Shown here piece after piece: positions 1 through 8,253 of a stretch of 54,761 nt of DNA. The position numbers and the translations under genes were made by a program. The notes under the pieces are model-generated. The model was not told the DNA's origin. It did no database searches and worked only from the letters and a program-made list of their open reading frames with translations. Numbering within the stretch: the first letter of the stretch is position 1; each line of letters starts with the position of its first letter. The stretch is from positions 1 through 54,761 of the forward strand of contig JAODNN010000049.1 of the NCBI GenBank assembly GCA_025465355.1. Direction: 5' to 3'. The DNA comes from Blastococcus sp. (GTDB lineage: Bacteria > Actinomycetota > Actinomycetes > Mycobacteriales > Geodermatophilaceae).

Positions 1-132
1 CGGCCGCCGGGCCGCGGGCCGCGCCGCCGGGCGTGCCCTCGGTGGGCGGCAGGGCGGCCCCCGGGGACGAGCCCGGCGGGGCTGATCACTCGCTCCCTCC
101 CGCGAGAGCCCGTTCCCCCGCCCGAGGGTGCG

Positions 133-948
133 TCACCGCCAGGCAGCCTCCGCCGCGAGGACGACGAGCGTCACCGTCGTCGCGACCTCGATGAGCGCGC
201 CGAACAGATCGCCGCTGACACCGCCGAGCCGGCGCACTGCATGGCGGCTCAGGGCCGCGGCGGCGAGCAGGCCACTCAGTACCGCGGCGACCGCCCATGC
301 CACCTGGGCGGCCGTCCCGCCGATCAGGAACCGGCCGACCCCGGCCGCGGCGAGCAACGCCGCGCCCGCCGTCCAGCGGACCGGAGCCGACGCGGCCCCG
401 GCGACGAGCACGCCCAACGTCGAGCCCGACGCCGCGGGAACACCCGTGCCTGCCGCGTGGAGCACCGCCAGGCGCCCGGTGCTGACGGCCAGGGCCCCCG
501 CGAACAACCCCTCGGGCCTGGACGACACGGCCAGCACCGCCGACAAGGCCCCGACCTGCAGCAGCAGGGTGCCCGCGACCGCCACCGCGCCGAACGCGCC
601 GATGTCGGGGCGCCGCATGATGGCCAGCGCCTGCTCCGCCGGGTGCCCGCTGCCCAACCCGTCCGCGAGGTCGGCGGTCCCGTCCAGGTGCAGGCCGCGG
701 GTGAGCAGGGCGAGCCCGCAGACGAACAGTGCCGCTGCCAGGAACGGCGATCCGTGCGAAGCACCGCGCCACACGGCCAGCGCCGGAACGTACGCGAGGA
801 CCGCGAGCAGCGCGCCGACGACGGGCAGCCAGGCCAGCACTCCTGCCCCTGGACGGCGCGCGCGGGATGGGACAGGCAGCACGGTGAAGACGCCGAGCGC
901 GGCCAGGAATCCGCCGCTGGTTCTCCCGTCGCTGGACGGCTCGGTCAT
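133..948 (-). CDS. cobS: Adenosylcobinamide-GDP ribazoletransferase (cobalamin synthase)
   Basis: CobS is an integral membrane enzyme that joins adenosylcobinamide-GDP to alpha-ribazole (or its phosphate), the last step of nucleotide-loop assembly in B12 synthesis. The 271-residue protein has the family's normal length. It carries the acidic signature HLDGTADLADG near residues 87-97 and is otherwise mostly hydrophobic, with several predicted membrane helices (for example around residues 68-83 and 240-262). The ATG start overlaps the cobU stop as ATGA, which indicates translational coupling. It is the last gene of the bluB-cobT, cobU, cobS operon and should fall under the cobalamin riboswitch upstream. 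Family assignment is firm. Confidence 0.95.
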   Translation of the reverse strand: MTEPSSDGRTSGGFLAALGVFTVLPVPSRARRPGAGVLAWLPVVGALLAVLAYVPALAVWRGASHGSPFLAAALFVCGLALLTRGLHLDGTADLADGLGSGHPAEQALAIMRRPDIGAFGAVAVAGTLLLQVGALSAVLAVSSRPEGLFAGALAVSTGRLAVLHAAGTGVPAASGSTLGVLVAGAASAPVRWTAGAALLAAAGVGRFLIGGTAAQVAWAVAAVLSGLLAAAALSRHAVRRLGGVSGDLFGALIEVATTVTLVVLAAEAAWR

Positions 949-1490
949 CGCAGCCGCTGCGGGAGGCCGGCAGTCATCAGCCACACCCGGTCGGATCCCG
1001 CGGCGACGCGCGCGTTGAGAATGCCGAGGTCGTCCCGGAAGCGCCGGCCGGACGGCGTGGCGGGCACGATGCCGCTGCCCACCTCGTTGCTGACCGCGGT
1101 CACCCGCCGGCGGGAACGCACCCAGGCGTCGACGACCGCGTCGACGGCTGCGGCGAGCCGCCGCTCCGCGTCGGGAGCGTCGGACCAGATACCGCAGTGG
1201 TCCATGGTCCGGGCCAGCCAGGTGGACAGGCAGTCCACGAGCACCGGCGGTCCTGGGGTGCCCAGAACGGTGGGCAGGTCCACCGTCTCGATGGTGCGCC
1301 ACGAGAGCGGACGGCGAGCACGGTGCTCCGCGACCCGGTCGTCCCACTCGGCGTCCGTGCCGTCCGGGACCAGGCCGCAGGCGACGTAGTCGACGTCGCC
1401 CCGGCGGCGGAGCAGGTTCTCGGCGAAGCGCGACTTCCCGGAGCGGGCACCCCCGAGCACCAGCACCCGGCGCGGGCGACCGAGGATCAC
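945..1490 (-). CDS. cobU: Bifunctional adenosylcobinamide kinase / adenosylcobinamide-phosphate guanylyltransferase
   Basis: CobU phosphorylates adenosylcobinamide and then attaches GMP, giving the adenosylcobinamide-GDP used by CobS. The P-loop GGARSGKS lies at residues 13-20, directly after the first beta strand, as in the family. DCLSTWLARTM and SNEVGSGIVP are further typical CobU blocks, and the 181-residue length is normal. I chose the GTG at 1490 because it overlaps the upstream bluB-cobT stop as GTGA and places the P-loop at the usual distance from the N-terminus. A longer reading of the same frame would run antisense-like through cobT and has no support. The 3' end overlaps cobS by four bases. 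Confidence 0.95.
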   Translation of the reverse strand: MILGRPRRVLVLGGARSGKSRFAENLLRRRGDVDYVACGLVPDGTDAEWDDRVAEHRARRPLSWRTIETVDLPTVLGTPGPPVLVDCLSTWLARTMDHCGIWSDAPDAERRLAAAVDAVVDAWVRSRRRVTAVSNEVGSGIVPATPSGRRFRDDLGILNARVAAGSDRVWLMTAGLPQRLR

Positions 1491-3184
1491 GACGTCCGCC
1501 CCGCCGTCCGGCGCACGCCCAGCGAGGTGAGCAGCAGTTGCGCGGCCAGGCAGGCGCCGACGCCCTCCCCGGCGCGCAGGCGGAGGTCCAGCAACGGCTC
1601 CAGCCCGAGTTCGGTGAGCACGGCGGCATGCGCCCGCTCGCGGCTGCGGTGCCCCGCGACCAGCGCAGCCTGGGCGGCGGGCTCGAGGCGAACGGCCAGC
1701 AGCGCGGCCAGCGACGTGGCGAGGCCGTCGAGCACCACGGGCGCGCCGGCCGCAGCGGCACCCAGGGTCACCCCCGTGAGCACCGCGAACTCGGCACCGC
1801 CGAGTGCGGCGAGGGCGGTGAGCGGCTCGGCCAGTGCGGCACCGTGCTGCGCCGTGGCCCGGGCGATCGCCCCGCCGACGACGGTCCGCTTGCGGGAGAG
1901 CATGGCGGCGTCCGCGCCGGAGCCGAGGCCGACCGCCTCGTCGGGCCGGAGCCCGAGCAGGGCTCCGCACAGCGCGGCGGCGACGGTGGTGTTGCCGATG
2001 CCCACCTCACCGAGGCAGACCAGGCCCTCACGCGCCAGCTGCCCTCCCAGCACTCTGCCCTCGTCGACGAGCGCATCCACCGCGGCGGGGGTCAGGGCGT
2101 CGGAATGCAGCAGGTCGCCGGGTTCATCCAGGGGCACCGCGCGACGGACCTCGACCCGCAGACCGGCTTGCCGTGCGGCCGCGGCGCCGAGTGACTCGCC
2201 GGCACGGGTCGCCGCGAGCACGTCGGAGGTCACCGACGTCGGATACGCCGAGATCCCGTGGGCGGCCACGGGGTGGTCGGCACCGACGACGACCAGCGTG
2301 CCGGTGCCCGGTTCGGGACCGGCCAGTGCGAGCACCCGGTTGACGGCCCGATCGAGCACCCCGAGGGACTCGGGCGCCGCGAGCAGGTCGTCGCCGGTGT
2401 CCCGCGCGGCCACCACCGCCGCCTGGTCGGGAGCAGCCAGATGGGACACCGGTGGTGCCGGGTCCCCGTCGTCCGGCCACCGCTCGTCGACGACGACGTC
2501 GTCGACGGAGAGCCGCTGCGACCAGCCGTGCCGCTCGAGCCCGGGCTCGGGCGGGCGCTCGTCGGGCCAGCCCAGGCAGAGCCAGCCGAGCGTCTCGACG
2601 CCGTCCGGAAGATTCAGCAGCGCGGCCAGGTCGGCCGGCTGGAACAGGGTCACCCAGCCCATGCCCAGGCCGGCCGCCCGCGCGGCGAGCCAGATGTTCT
2701 GGATCGCGCAGGCACAGCTCCACATGTCGGTGTCGGGGAACGTCGCCCGGCCCAGCACACCTGTGGCCGGGGCACGACGGTCACAGGCGACGACGACGCC
2801 CACCGGCGCCTCGCGGATGCCCTCCAGCTGAAGATCGAGCAGCCGCGCCCGGCGGTCAGGGGTGAGCAGGTCGGCCTGCCGCAGCCGCTCGCGGTCGGCA
2901 AGCACCGCCGCCCGGTCCCGGGTGCCCTGCTCGGTGACGACGATGAAGCGCCACGGCTGCGAGTGTCCGACCGACGGCGCGCTGTGCCCGGCCGCGAGGA
3001 CCCCCCGCAGCAGCTCTGCTGGGATCGGGTCGGCCCGGTAGCGGCGGATGTCGCGTCGGGCATCGATCACGGCGTGCAGGGCGGAGACACTGGCCTCGTC
3101 GAACGCCCAGCCGGAGGGGTCCGCCGCGCGTTGGGCGGCGTGGGTGCGGTCACCGATCAGCGGGACCGGCCTGGGCCAGGTCAT
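1487..3184 (-). CDS. bluB-cobT: Fusion of 5,6-dimethylbenzimidazole synthase (BluB) and nicotinate-nucleotide:DMB phosphoribosyltransferase (CobT)
   Basis: The 565-residue protein joins two consecutive steps of lower-ligand activation. Residues about 30-225 are a BluB-type nitroreductase fold that converts FMNH2 and oxygen to dimethylbenzimidazole; RRDIRRYRADPIP, APSVGHSQPWRFIVV and the FPDTDMWSCACAIQN block are visible. Residues about 230-565 are CobT, which transfers phosphoribose from nicotinate mononucleotide to DMB. CobT blocks include GEVGIGNTT and, near the C-terminus, LRAGEGVGA, whose Glu matches the catalytic base of the family. Each domain has near full length, so this is a true fusion and not a frameshift artefact. 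The ATG overlaps the stop of a ten-codon leader ORF (ATGA). Expression is expected to be repressed by cobalamin through the upstream riboswitch. Confidence 0.93.
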   Translation of the reverse strand: MTWPRPVPLIGDRTHAAQRAADPSGWAFDEASVSALHAVIDARRDIRRYRADPIPAELLRGVLAAGHSAPSVGHSQPWRFIVVTEQGTRDRAAVLADRERLRQADLLTPDRRARLLDLQLEGIREAPVGVVVACDRRAPATGVLGRATFPDTDMWSCACAIQNIWLAARAAGLGMGWVTLFQPADLAALLNLPDGVETLGWLCLGWPDERPPEPGLERHGWSQRLSVDDVVVDERWPDDGDPAPPVSHLAAPDQAAVVAARDTGDDLLAAPESLGVLDRAVNRVLALAGPEPGTGTLVVVGADHPVAAHGISAYPTSVTSDVLAATRAGESLGAAAARQAGLRVEVRRAVPLDEPGDLLHSDALTPAAVDALVDEGRVLGGQLAREGLVCLGEVGIGNTTVAAALCGALLGLRPDEAVGLGSGADAAMLSRKRTVVGGAIARATAQHGAALAEPLTALAALGGAEFAVLTGVTLGAAAAGAPVVLDGLATSLAALLAVRLEPAAQAALVAGHRSRERAHAAVLTELGLEPLLDLRLRAGEGVGACLAAQLLLTSLGVRRTAGRTS

Positions 3185-3213
3185 GCGAGCACGAACAAGC
3201 GGTGTGCGTCCAT
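3181..3213 (-). CDS. Ten-codon leader ORF coupled to bluB-cobT
   Basis: An ATG at 3213 follows a strong GGAGG Shine-Dalgarno sequence (3221-3225, eight bases away or less) and opens a frame encoding MDAHRLFVLA before a TGA. That TGA overlaps the bluB-cobT ATG as ATGA. No other good ribosome binding site precedes bluB-cobT, so ribosomes probably load at this ORF and pass to the fusion gene by coupling. The peptide itself resembles nothing I recognise. Whether it is a functional peptide or only a ribosome-loading device is open. Confidence 0.5.
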   Translation of the reverse strand: MDAHRLFVLA

Positions 3214-3218
3214 GTCAC

Positions 3219-3412
3219 GACCTCCGTCGGGTATCCACGCCCTGGACAGACCGACGGCGGAAGTGTCCTGGCTCCCGGATCGACGTTTCGCTCGCCTTCC
3301 GGCCCTCGAGAGGGCCGTGGCATGTCGAGGTTCACTCCCCGGTGACAGTGGCGGGACCGCGCCGGATTCTCACCGGACTTCCTTCACTGCCGTCGCGGTC
3401 AGCCTGCCACGA
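3219..3412 (-). promoter_or_regulatory. Cobalamin riboswitch
   Basis: Read on the minus strand, the leader contains the conserved cobalamin-riboswitch core: GGAAGTCCGGTGAGAATCC, then CGGTCCCGCCACTGTCACC, and a B12-box-like GCCAGGACACTTCCGCC further downstream. It lies directly before the leader ORF and bluB-cobT. The CCGTCGG at the end of the B12-box region (plus-strand 3251-3257) can pair with CCGACGG (3224-3230), which runs into the GGAGG ribosome binding site. This suggests translational repression when cobalamin is bound. The 5' boundary is approximate. Confidence 0.92.
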
Positions 3413-3421
3413 GCGTGTCGC

Positions 3422-3444
3422 CCGGCGCACGCGAGGTGCGCCGG
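3422..3444 (-). terminator. GC-rich hairpin after the SGNH hydrolase gene
   Basis: A perfect nine-base stem (CCGGCGCAC at 3422-3430 and GTGCGCCGG at 3436-3444) with a GCGAG loop begins six bases beyond the SGNH hydrolase stop and just before the riboswitch. There is no clear T tract, as is common in high-GC actinobacteria. It probably separates the SGNH transcript from the cobalamin operon. Confidence 0.55.
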
Positions 3445-3449
3445 CGGCC

Positions 3450-4301
3450 TCAGCCCAGGGCGAGCACCTTCATGGCCTGGAAGGCCATCCGGGACTCGCC
3501 CAGCGCGTTCGGGTGCACGACCACCGCATTCGTGCCCTGCAGCACGGGCTCGATCCAGCGGACGCCCAGAGCCTGGCAGGCGTCGTGGCCGTTCGACACC
3601 CTGCTCATGTCCACGTACGTCGCCCCCGTCGCCGCGGCTGCCCGCCGGACGGCGTCGTTGAGCGTTGCCTGGACGCCGCGCAGGTAGGGCACGTCGCCCG
3701 CGGCGACCGGCATCTTGTCGAAGCAGCCACCCGTCCGCGGCAGGATCCACGGGTACCCGAGGATGGCGACCTTCGCCATCGGCGCAGCCGCCCGGACGGC
3801 TCGCAACGCCTTCACCAGCGACGGGTAGGTCGTGGTGCGGATCGTGTCCTGGAACGAGGACCCGTACCGGTCCTTGCAGGGGCTGCCCTGGCCGAGGGTC
3901 GACAAGCCGGCGGCGCCGCACTCGGCGATCGAGTTGATGAAGACGCCACTGTCGTTGCCGCCGATGGTCATGGTGACCAGTTGGGTGTTCGGCCGCAGCG
4001 CCGCGAGCTGCGGGGCGACGCCGAGCCCCTGAGAGGTGAAGTAGTCCTTCGTCTCTGCCGCGCCACAGGTCACGTCGGTGAACCGCGCGCCGGTCCTGGC
4101 GGCGATGACGTGCGGGTAGTTGCTCGTGGAGCGGATACAGGACGCCGGCGCCGCGGGATCCGGCGGGAGAACGCCCGAGGCCGCGCTGTAGGAGTCGCCC
4201 ATCGCGACATACCGGAGCCCCGGGGTCGCGGCCTGGGACGGCAGCGCTCCGAGCAGGACACCCACGACAGCGGCGAGGACACACGCGGTGACACGGCGCA
4301 T
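3450..4301 (-). CDS. Secreted SGNH/GDSL-type hydrolase
   Basis: This is an extracellular serine esterase or lipase-like hydrolase of the SGNH family, similar in layout to Streptomyces secreted lipases. A signal peptide (MRRV start, hydrophobic core, AAVVGVLLGALPSQA ending near residue 25) precedes block I, VAMGDSYSAASG, with the nucleophile near Ser37. A Gly in the ETK/LGV region, block III TIGGNDSG, and the C-terminal block VVHPNALGES supply the remaining conserved positions; the usual Asp three residues before the His is not in its standard place. Several Cys pairs fit disulfides. I prefer the ATG at 4301, which has GGAG seven bases upstream; an in-frame ATG at 4313 has none. The substrate is unknown. 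Confidence 0.88.
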   Translation of the reverse strand: MRRVTACVLAAVVGVLLGALPSQAATPGLRYVAMGDSYSAASGVLPPDPAAPASCIRSTSNYPHVIAARTGARFTDVTCGAAETKDYFTSQGLGVAPQLAALRPNTQLVTMTIGGNDSGVFINSIAECGAAGLSTLGQGSPCKDRYGSSFQDTIRTTTYPSLVKALRAVRAAAPMAKVAILGYPWILPRTGGCFDKMPVAAGDVPYLRGVQATLNDAVRRAAAATGATYVDMSRVSNGHDACQALGVRWIEPVLQGTNAVVVHPNALGESRMAFQAMKVLALG

Positions 4302-4512
4302 TGGCTTCTCCATCGGAACCGAAGGAACTCTGGGCAGTTCAACGGCCGACAGCGGTTGGGGTTACGGCGCGTCACATGATGAGCTGACGCAAGGCGCCGA
4401 AACTAGATGCCTTTGTGGGACGTCGGTGCCGGACAGTTGGCGCGAACGTCAGATACCGTCGCCTCTGCCCGGTGGCCCAGCTCCGGGTCCCCCGAGGGGT
4501 CCAGGGAGGGGC

Positions 4513-6087
4513 ATGCTTGGCGTACAGGCACGATCGGGCGCAGGGTCCCGATGGTCGGGATGGCCCAGGTCCGTCCTGATCGCGGGGCCCCTCGGGCTCC
4601 TCATCCTCGTCGGCCTCGTGATCGTCGTCGCCCGGGCGGGCGTTCCGCAGGCGGTCAGCCTGCCGCACTGGTGGGGTGGCTGGCGGCACCGGGAGCAGGG
4701 CCAGCTGCACGGATGGGTGGCCGCCGGGATCGTGCTGCTCGGGGCGCACTGCGCCTTGTGGGTGTGGATGATGTGGCGGTCTCTGCGTCCCAGGACGGCC
4801 GAGATCGACCGACCGGGCCTGGACGGCGACCACGAAGACCCGGTGCGGCGACGGCGCAGAGTCCCGGCGTTGGCCGGCCTGGCCGCTGTCTGGGCGCTCC
4901 CGCTGCTGGTCACCGGGCCCATGGGCAGCCTCGACGTGCAGAGCTATGCGGCCGTCGGCAAGCTGGCCGCGCTGGGACTCGACCCCTACGAAGCGACGCC
5001 CGGCTGGCTGTCCGACCAATTCGTCGCGGCCGTCGACCCGATGTGGCGATGGACACCCACCCCGTACGGCCCCTTGCAGGTCGCACTCCTGCGGGGGCTC
5101 GTCAACGTGGCCGGGACCGACGTGGCGCTCGCTGTGCTGCTGATCCGGATCGTGGCTGTCCTCGGCGCCGTGTGTGCCGTCGCGTTCGCCCTCCGTGCGG
5201 CGTCCCGCGCCGACCGGGTGGCGGTGCTCGTGGTCACCGGGCTGAACCCTGTCCTGCTGATCCATGTGGTGTCCGGCGCTCACCTCGACGTCCTGGTCGG
5301 CGCGCTCGCGGTCCTCGTCGTCGTCCTCGCCCGCTCCGGTCGCCACGCCTCGGCGATGGCGCTGGCCGTCGTGGCTCTGGCGGTCAAGTTGCCGGGAGCG
5401 GTTCTGGTGGCGTTCGTCCTGTTGGACCTGTTGCGCGCCGGACCGGGGGTGGCCCGGCGGGGAGCCTTCCTGCGGCTGGCGGGCAGTGGTCTGGGCGTCC
5501 TCGGTGTGGTCATGGTCCTGTGCCGGAACCCGTTCGGTTGGCTGGCCGCGCTGGGCGTTCCCGGGATATCTCGCAACGGAACCGCTCCCAGCACCTGGGT
5601 CTCCTATGTGGTCGCCGCCGTGACCGGGCATTCCTCCGCCGACGACCTGACTTTCGCCTTCTCCATCGGCCGCACCATCACGGCGCTGGTCGGTGCACTC
5701 GCGGTGTGCCTGCTGCTCTGGAAGGCCACCTCCGGCACCCGTGCCGCGGCGTTCCGCGGAGTGGGGTGGGCGCTGGTGGTCCTCGCGCTGAGCGCGCCGG
5801 CCCTCTACCCGTGGTACCTCGTCTGGGGATTGTTCGCGGCAGCAGTGGGCAGCGGCGTCCGCGGCCGGGTGATGTTGATGGGCCTCAGTTGCGCCCTCTG
5901 CCTGCTCGCCACGGGCGGCGACGGCACCAGCGTCATCATCACCTGGGCCCTGGTCCTGCTGGGGGTCCTGGGCTGGACGATCTGGGTCGGGCGGGAACTG
6001 CTGACCAGCCGGTCACGCGACTCCGCAGGGCAACCACCGCTGCCCGTGTCCCCGACACGGGCAGACGCGGGGATGCCCGCGTCCTGA
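4513..6087 (+). CDS. MptB-like polyprenol-phosphomannose-dependent alpha-1,6-mannosyltransferase family membrane protein
   Basis: This polytopic glycosyltransferase of the MptA/MptB (GT87-like) group would use polyprenyl-phosphate mannose to extend cell-envelope mannans such as lipomannan cores. The 524-residue protein has roughly a dozen hydrophobic segments. It shows the characteristic GSLDVQSYAAVGKLAALGLD block, WTPTPYGPLQ (about residues 178-187) and a late YPWYLVWG block typical of this group. The ATG at 4513 follows GGGAGGGG; longer in-frame readings upstream lack a ribosome binding site and the expected N-terminal helix. It is divergent from the SGNH hydrolase. Exact acceptor is not deducible. 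Confidence 0.82.
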   Translation: MLGVQARSGAGSRWSGWPRSVLIAGPLGLLILVGLVIVVARAGVPQAVSLPHWWGGWRHREQGQLHGWVAAGIVLLGAHCALWVWMMWRSLRPRTAEIDRPGLDGDHEDPVRRRRRVPALAGLAAVWALPLLVTGPMGSLDVQSYAAVGKLAALGLDPYEATPGWLSDQFVAAVDPMWRWTPTPYGPLQVALLRGLVNVAGTDVALAVLLIRIVAVLGAVCAVAFALRAASRADRVAVLVVTGLNPVLLIHVVSGAHLDVLVGALAVLVVVLARSGRHASAMALAVVALAVKLPGAVLVAFVLLDLLRAGPGVARRGAFLRLAGSGLGVLGVVMVLCRNPFGWLAALGVPGISRNGTAPSTWVSYVVAAVTGHSSADDLTFAFSIGRTITALVGALAVCLLLWKATSGTRAAAFRGVGWALVVLALSAPALYPWYLVWGLFAAAVGSGVRGRVMLMGLSCALCLLATGGDGTSVIITWALVLLGVLGWTIWVGRELLTSRSRDSAGQPPLPVSPTRADAGMPAS

Positions 6088-6186
6088 CGTACCGAGTCCC
6101 GCTGTCCGCGCCGGGATCATGACGCTCCTGACGCTCGTCGGCAGCCACGTCGACGCCGCGCTGCGCACAGATGGGAGTCTCACCGC

Positions 6187-8253
6187 ATGCGGCGGTCCTG
6201 GTCCTGGATCCGTGCCGGGGCCGGCGCCTGCCTGATCGCCGCGACTCTGGCGCCGTCCGCGTCGGCCGCGGCCGCCGACGACCCTGCCGCTGCCGTCCGC
6301 GGACCGGTGGTCGTGGTCGGCGTGCCCGGCCTGACGTGGCAGGACGTCCAGCCCGGGTTGACTCCGGCATTGTGGCGACTGGCGGGCAGGTCATCGGTCG
6401 CCGCGATGACCGACCGGACCGGCGAAGGTGACGCCCGGCGGGCAGCCGGCTGGCTGACCTTCAACACGGGAAGCAGGGCACGTGCGGACGTCGAGCCGCG
6501 CGTGCTCCCCGATCCCACCGTCCCTGGACAGCTGGAGAGGCTCCACGCCGTCAACCGGTCGGGGGCCTATCGGTCCCAGGTCGGTGCTCTGGGCGACGCG
6601 CTGCACCGGGCCAGACGCACCGTGGCGACGGTCGGAGGAGCTGGAGCGGTGCTCGGCGCGATGAGCGGTGACGGGAGGGTCGACTCGCGCGATCCCACGG
6701 TCGCTGCGGCCCTTCAGCACGCCGACGTCGTCGTCGTGGAGTTACCGCAGCTCTACGACGTCGACCGGCAGGACACGCGCGCGGTGCACGATGCATTGAG
6801 CCAGATCGACACCGGCGTGGCGACGGCTCTGCAGGCACTCCCGGGGAACGCTTCGCTGCTGGTCGCCGGGGTGAGCGACGCGGCCTCGGGCCGAGCCCCT
6901 CTCCATGTGGCGATGGCGGCGGGCCCGACGTTCGGGCCCGGGCGGCTCAGCTCCGCGTCCACGGGACGGGCAGGCGTCGTACAGCTGATCGATGTCGCTC
7001 CGACCGTCCTCTGGCTCACGGGAGCCCCCGTCCCGACCGCCATGCTCGGCGTGCACTGGAGCCCCCTCCCGGACCACGCATCGACGGCGAGCCGACTGTC
7101 CGCCCTTGTCGAGCTCGACCAACGGTCCGCGGCCAACATCCAGGCCGGGACCTGGTACGACCGAGCCGTCGCCTGGGTGGCTCTCCTGTACGTCGTCGCG
7201 ACGATCACCGCCTGGGCGTGGCGGCGTGCGTCCCTTCCGCTGGTCGTGAGCACCGTGATCGCCAGCGTGCCGGTCGCGGGCTGGCTGGCGCAGTTGGTTC
7301 CGTGGTGGCATGTCGGGACCTGGCCCCTGGCGCCGCTGACCGCTCTTTTCGCCGGAGCGATCGGGTCGGCCGCGGCATTCGGCCCCTGGAGCCGGCACGA
7401 CCGATGGCGTGCCGCGGCCTTCGTAGGAGCAGTGACCGCCGCCGTGATCATCGTCGATGCGGCCACGGGATCGCCGCTGTCCCTCGACGCACCGTTCGGT
7501 GACAATCCCATCGTCGCCGGCCGCTTCCACGGCATCGGCAACGTCGCCTTCGCCCTGCTGGGAGCCGGAACCCTGATGCTCTCCGCGGCCGTTGTGCGGG
7601 GGTCGAGCCCTCGTCGTGCTGCCGCGACGGTGGTGGGCCTGGGGGCCGTAGCTCTCCTCGTGGACGGGCTTCCGGGCCTGGGCGATGACTTCGGTGGTGT
7701 TCTGGGCCTTCTGCCCGCGGTCGCCGTGCTGGCGCTGGTCGTGTCGAAGGTCCGCTTCTCGTGGCGGTACCCGTTCGGCGCCCTGCTCGCCACGGTGATG
7801 ACGGCAGCGGCGTTCGCTCTCTACGACTACACGCGGCCGCCCTCCGAGCGGACCCATCTCGGCCGGTTCATCGGGCAGATCGCTGATGGGTCCGCCTGGA
7901 CGGTGGTCGCCCGCAAGTTCGGCAGCAGCACGGCGACGTTCATGGGCGGAGCGCCGCGGTGGATCGTCGTCGTCTGGCTCGTCCTCGGACTGGCCACGTA
8001 TGTCGGTCACCGGCGCGGATGGCTTTCTCTCAGGGCGGCCGTCGACCACCGCGTCGCCGGCGGGCTGCTGGCAGCTCTGCTCGTTCTCGCGGTCCTCGGC
8101 GCAGGTTTCAACGACTCGGGGCTCTCGATCACCGCGTTCGCCTTCTATGTGGCCGCGCCGCTGCTCGTACCCCTGGTCGAGCCGGTCTCCGAGGTGCCGC
8201 CCCCGCCGTCGATGCTCCGCGAGATCGGCGACCCGGGGTTGAGCCGGTCCTGA
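6187..8253 (+). CDS. Large membrane protein with alkaline-phosphatase-like extracellular domain
   Basis: The 688-residue protein has a signal peptide (about residues 1-27, ending SASAAAA), then an extracytoplasmic domain to about residue 310, then about ten hydrophobic segments. The N-terminal region (VVVVGVPGLTWQDVQPGLTP, then GWLTFNTGSRA) resembles the actinobacterial sulfatase/phosphodiesterase-like fold seen in cell-surface proteins of unknown function. The Asp normally following the first beta strand is Pro here and few metal ligands are evident, so the domain may be catalytically degenerate. A GGGAG ribosome binding site lies upstream of the ATG. It follows the mannosyltransferase by about 100 bases and may belong to the same envelope-related transcript. 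Its last 109 bases overlap the convergent polymerase gene. Function is not known. Confidence 0.7.
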   Translation: MRRSWSWIRAGAGACLIAATLAPSASAAAADDPAAAVRGPVVVVGVPGLTWQDVQPGLTPALWRLAGRSSVAAMTDRTGEGDARRAAGWLTFNTGSRARADVEPRVLPDPTVPGQLERLHAVNRSGAYRSQVGALGDALHRARRTVATVGGAGAVLGAMSGDGRVDSRDPTVAAALQHADVVVVELPQLYDVDRQDTRAVHDALSQIDTGVATALQALPGNASLLVAGVSDAASGRAPLHVAMAAGPTFGPGRLSSASTGRAGVVQLIDVAPTVLWLTGAPVPTAMLGVHWSPLPDHASTASRLSALVELDQRSAANIQAGTWYDRAVAWVALLYVVATITAWAWRRASLPLVVSTVIASVPVAGWLAQLVPWWHVGTWPLAPLTALFAGAIGSAAAFGPWSRHDRWRAAAFVGAVTAAVIIVDAATGSPLSLDAPFGDNPIVAGRFHGIGNVAFALLGAGTLMLSAAVVRGSSPRRAAATVVGLGAVALLVDGLPGLGDDFGGVLGLLPAVAVLALVVSKVRFSWRYPFGALLATVMTAAAFALYDYTRPPSERTHLGRFIGQIADGSAWTVVARKFGSSTATFMGGAPRWIVVVWLVLGLATYVGHRRGWLSLRAAVDHRVAGGLLAALLVLAVLGAGFNDSGLSITAFAFYVAAPLLVPLVEPVSEVPPPPSMLREIGDPGLSRS

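Noticed and set aside
1-132. End of a gene at the left edge.
   Set aside because: No frame shows a recognisable protein end; composition is compatible with several frames.
1197-2831. Long plus-strand frame across the cobT and bluB genes.
   Set aside because: It is a GC-driven shadow of the bluB-cobT fusion; composition is Ser/Ala/Arg-rich with no domain.
4372-5631. Minus-strand frame opposite the mannosyltransferase gene.
   Set aside because: Gln/Asp/His-rich antisense translation typical of GC-rich membrane protein genes.
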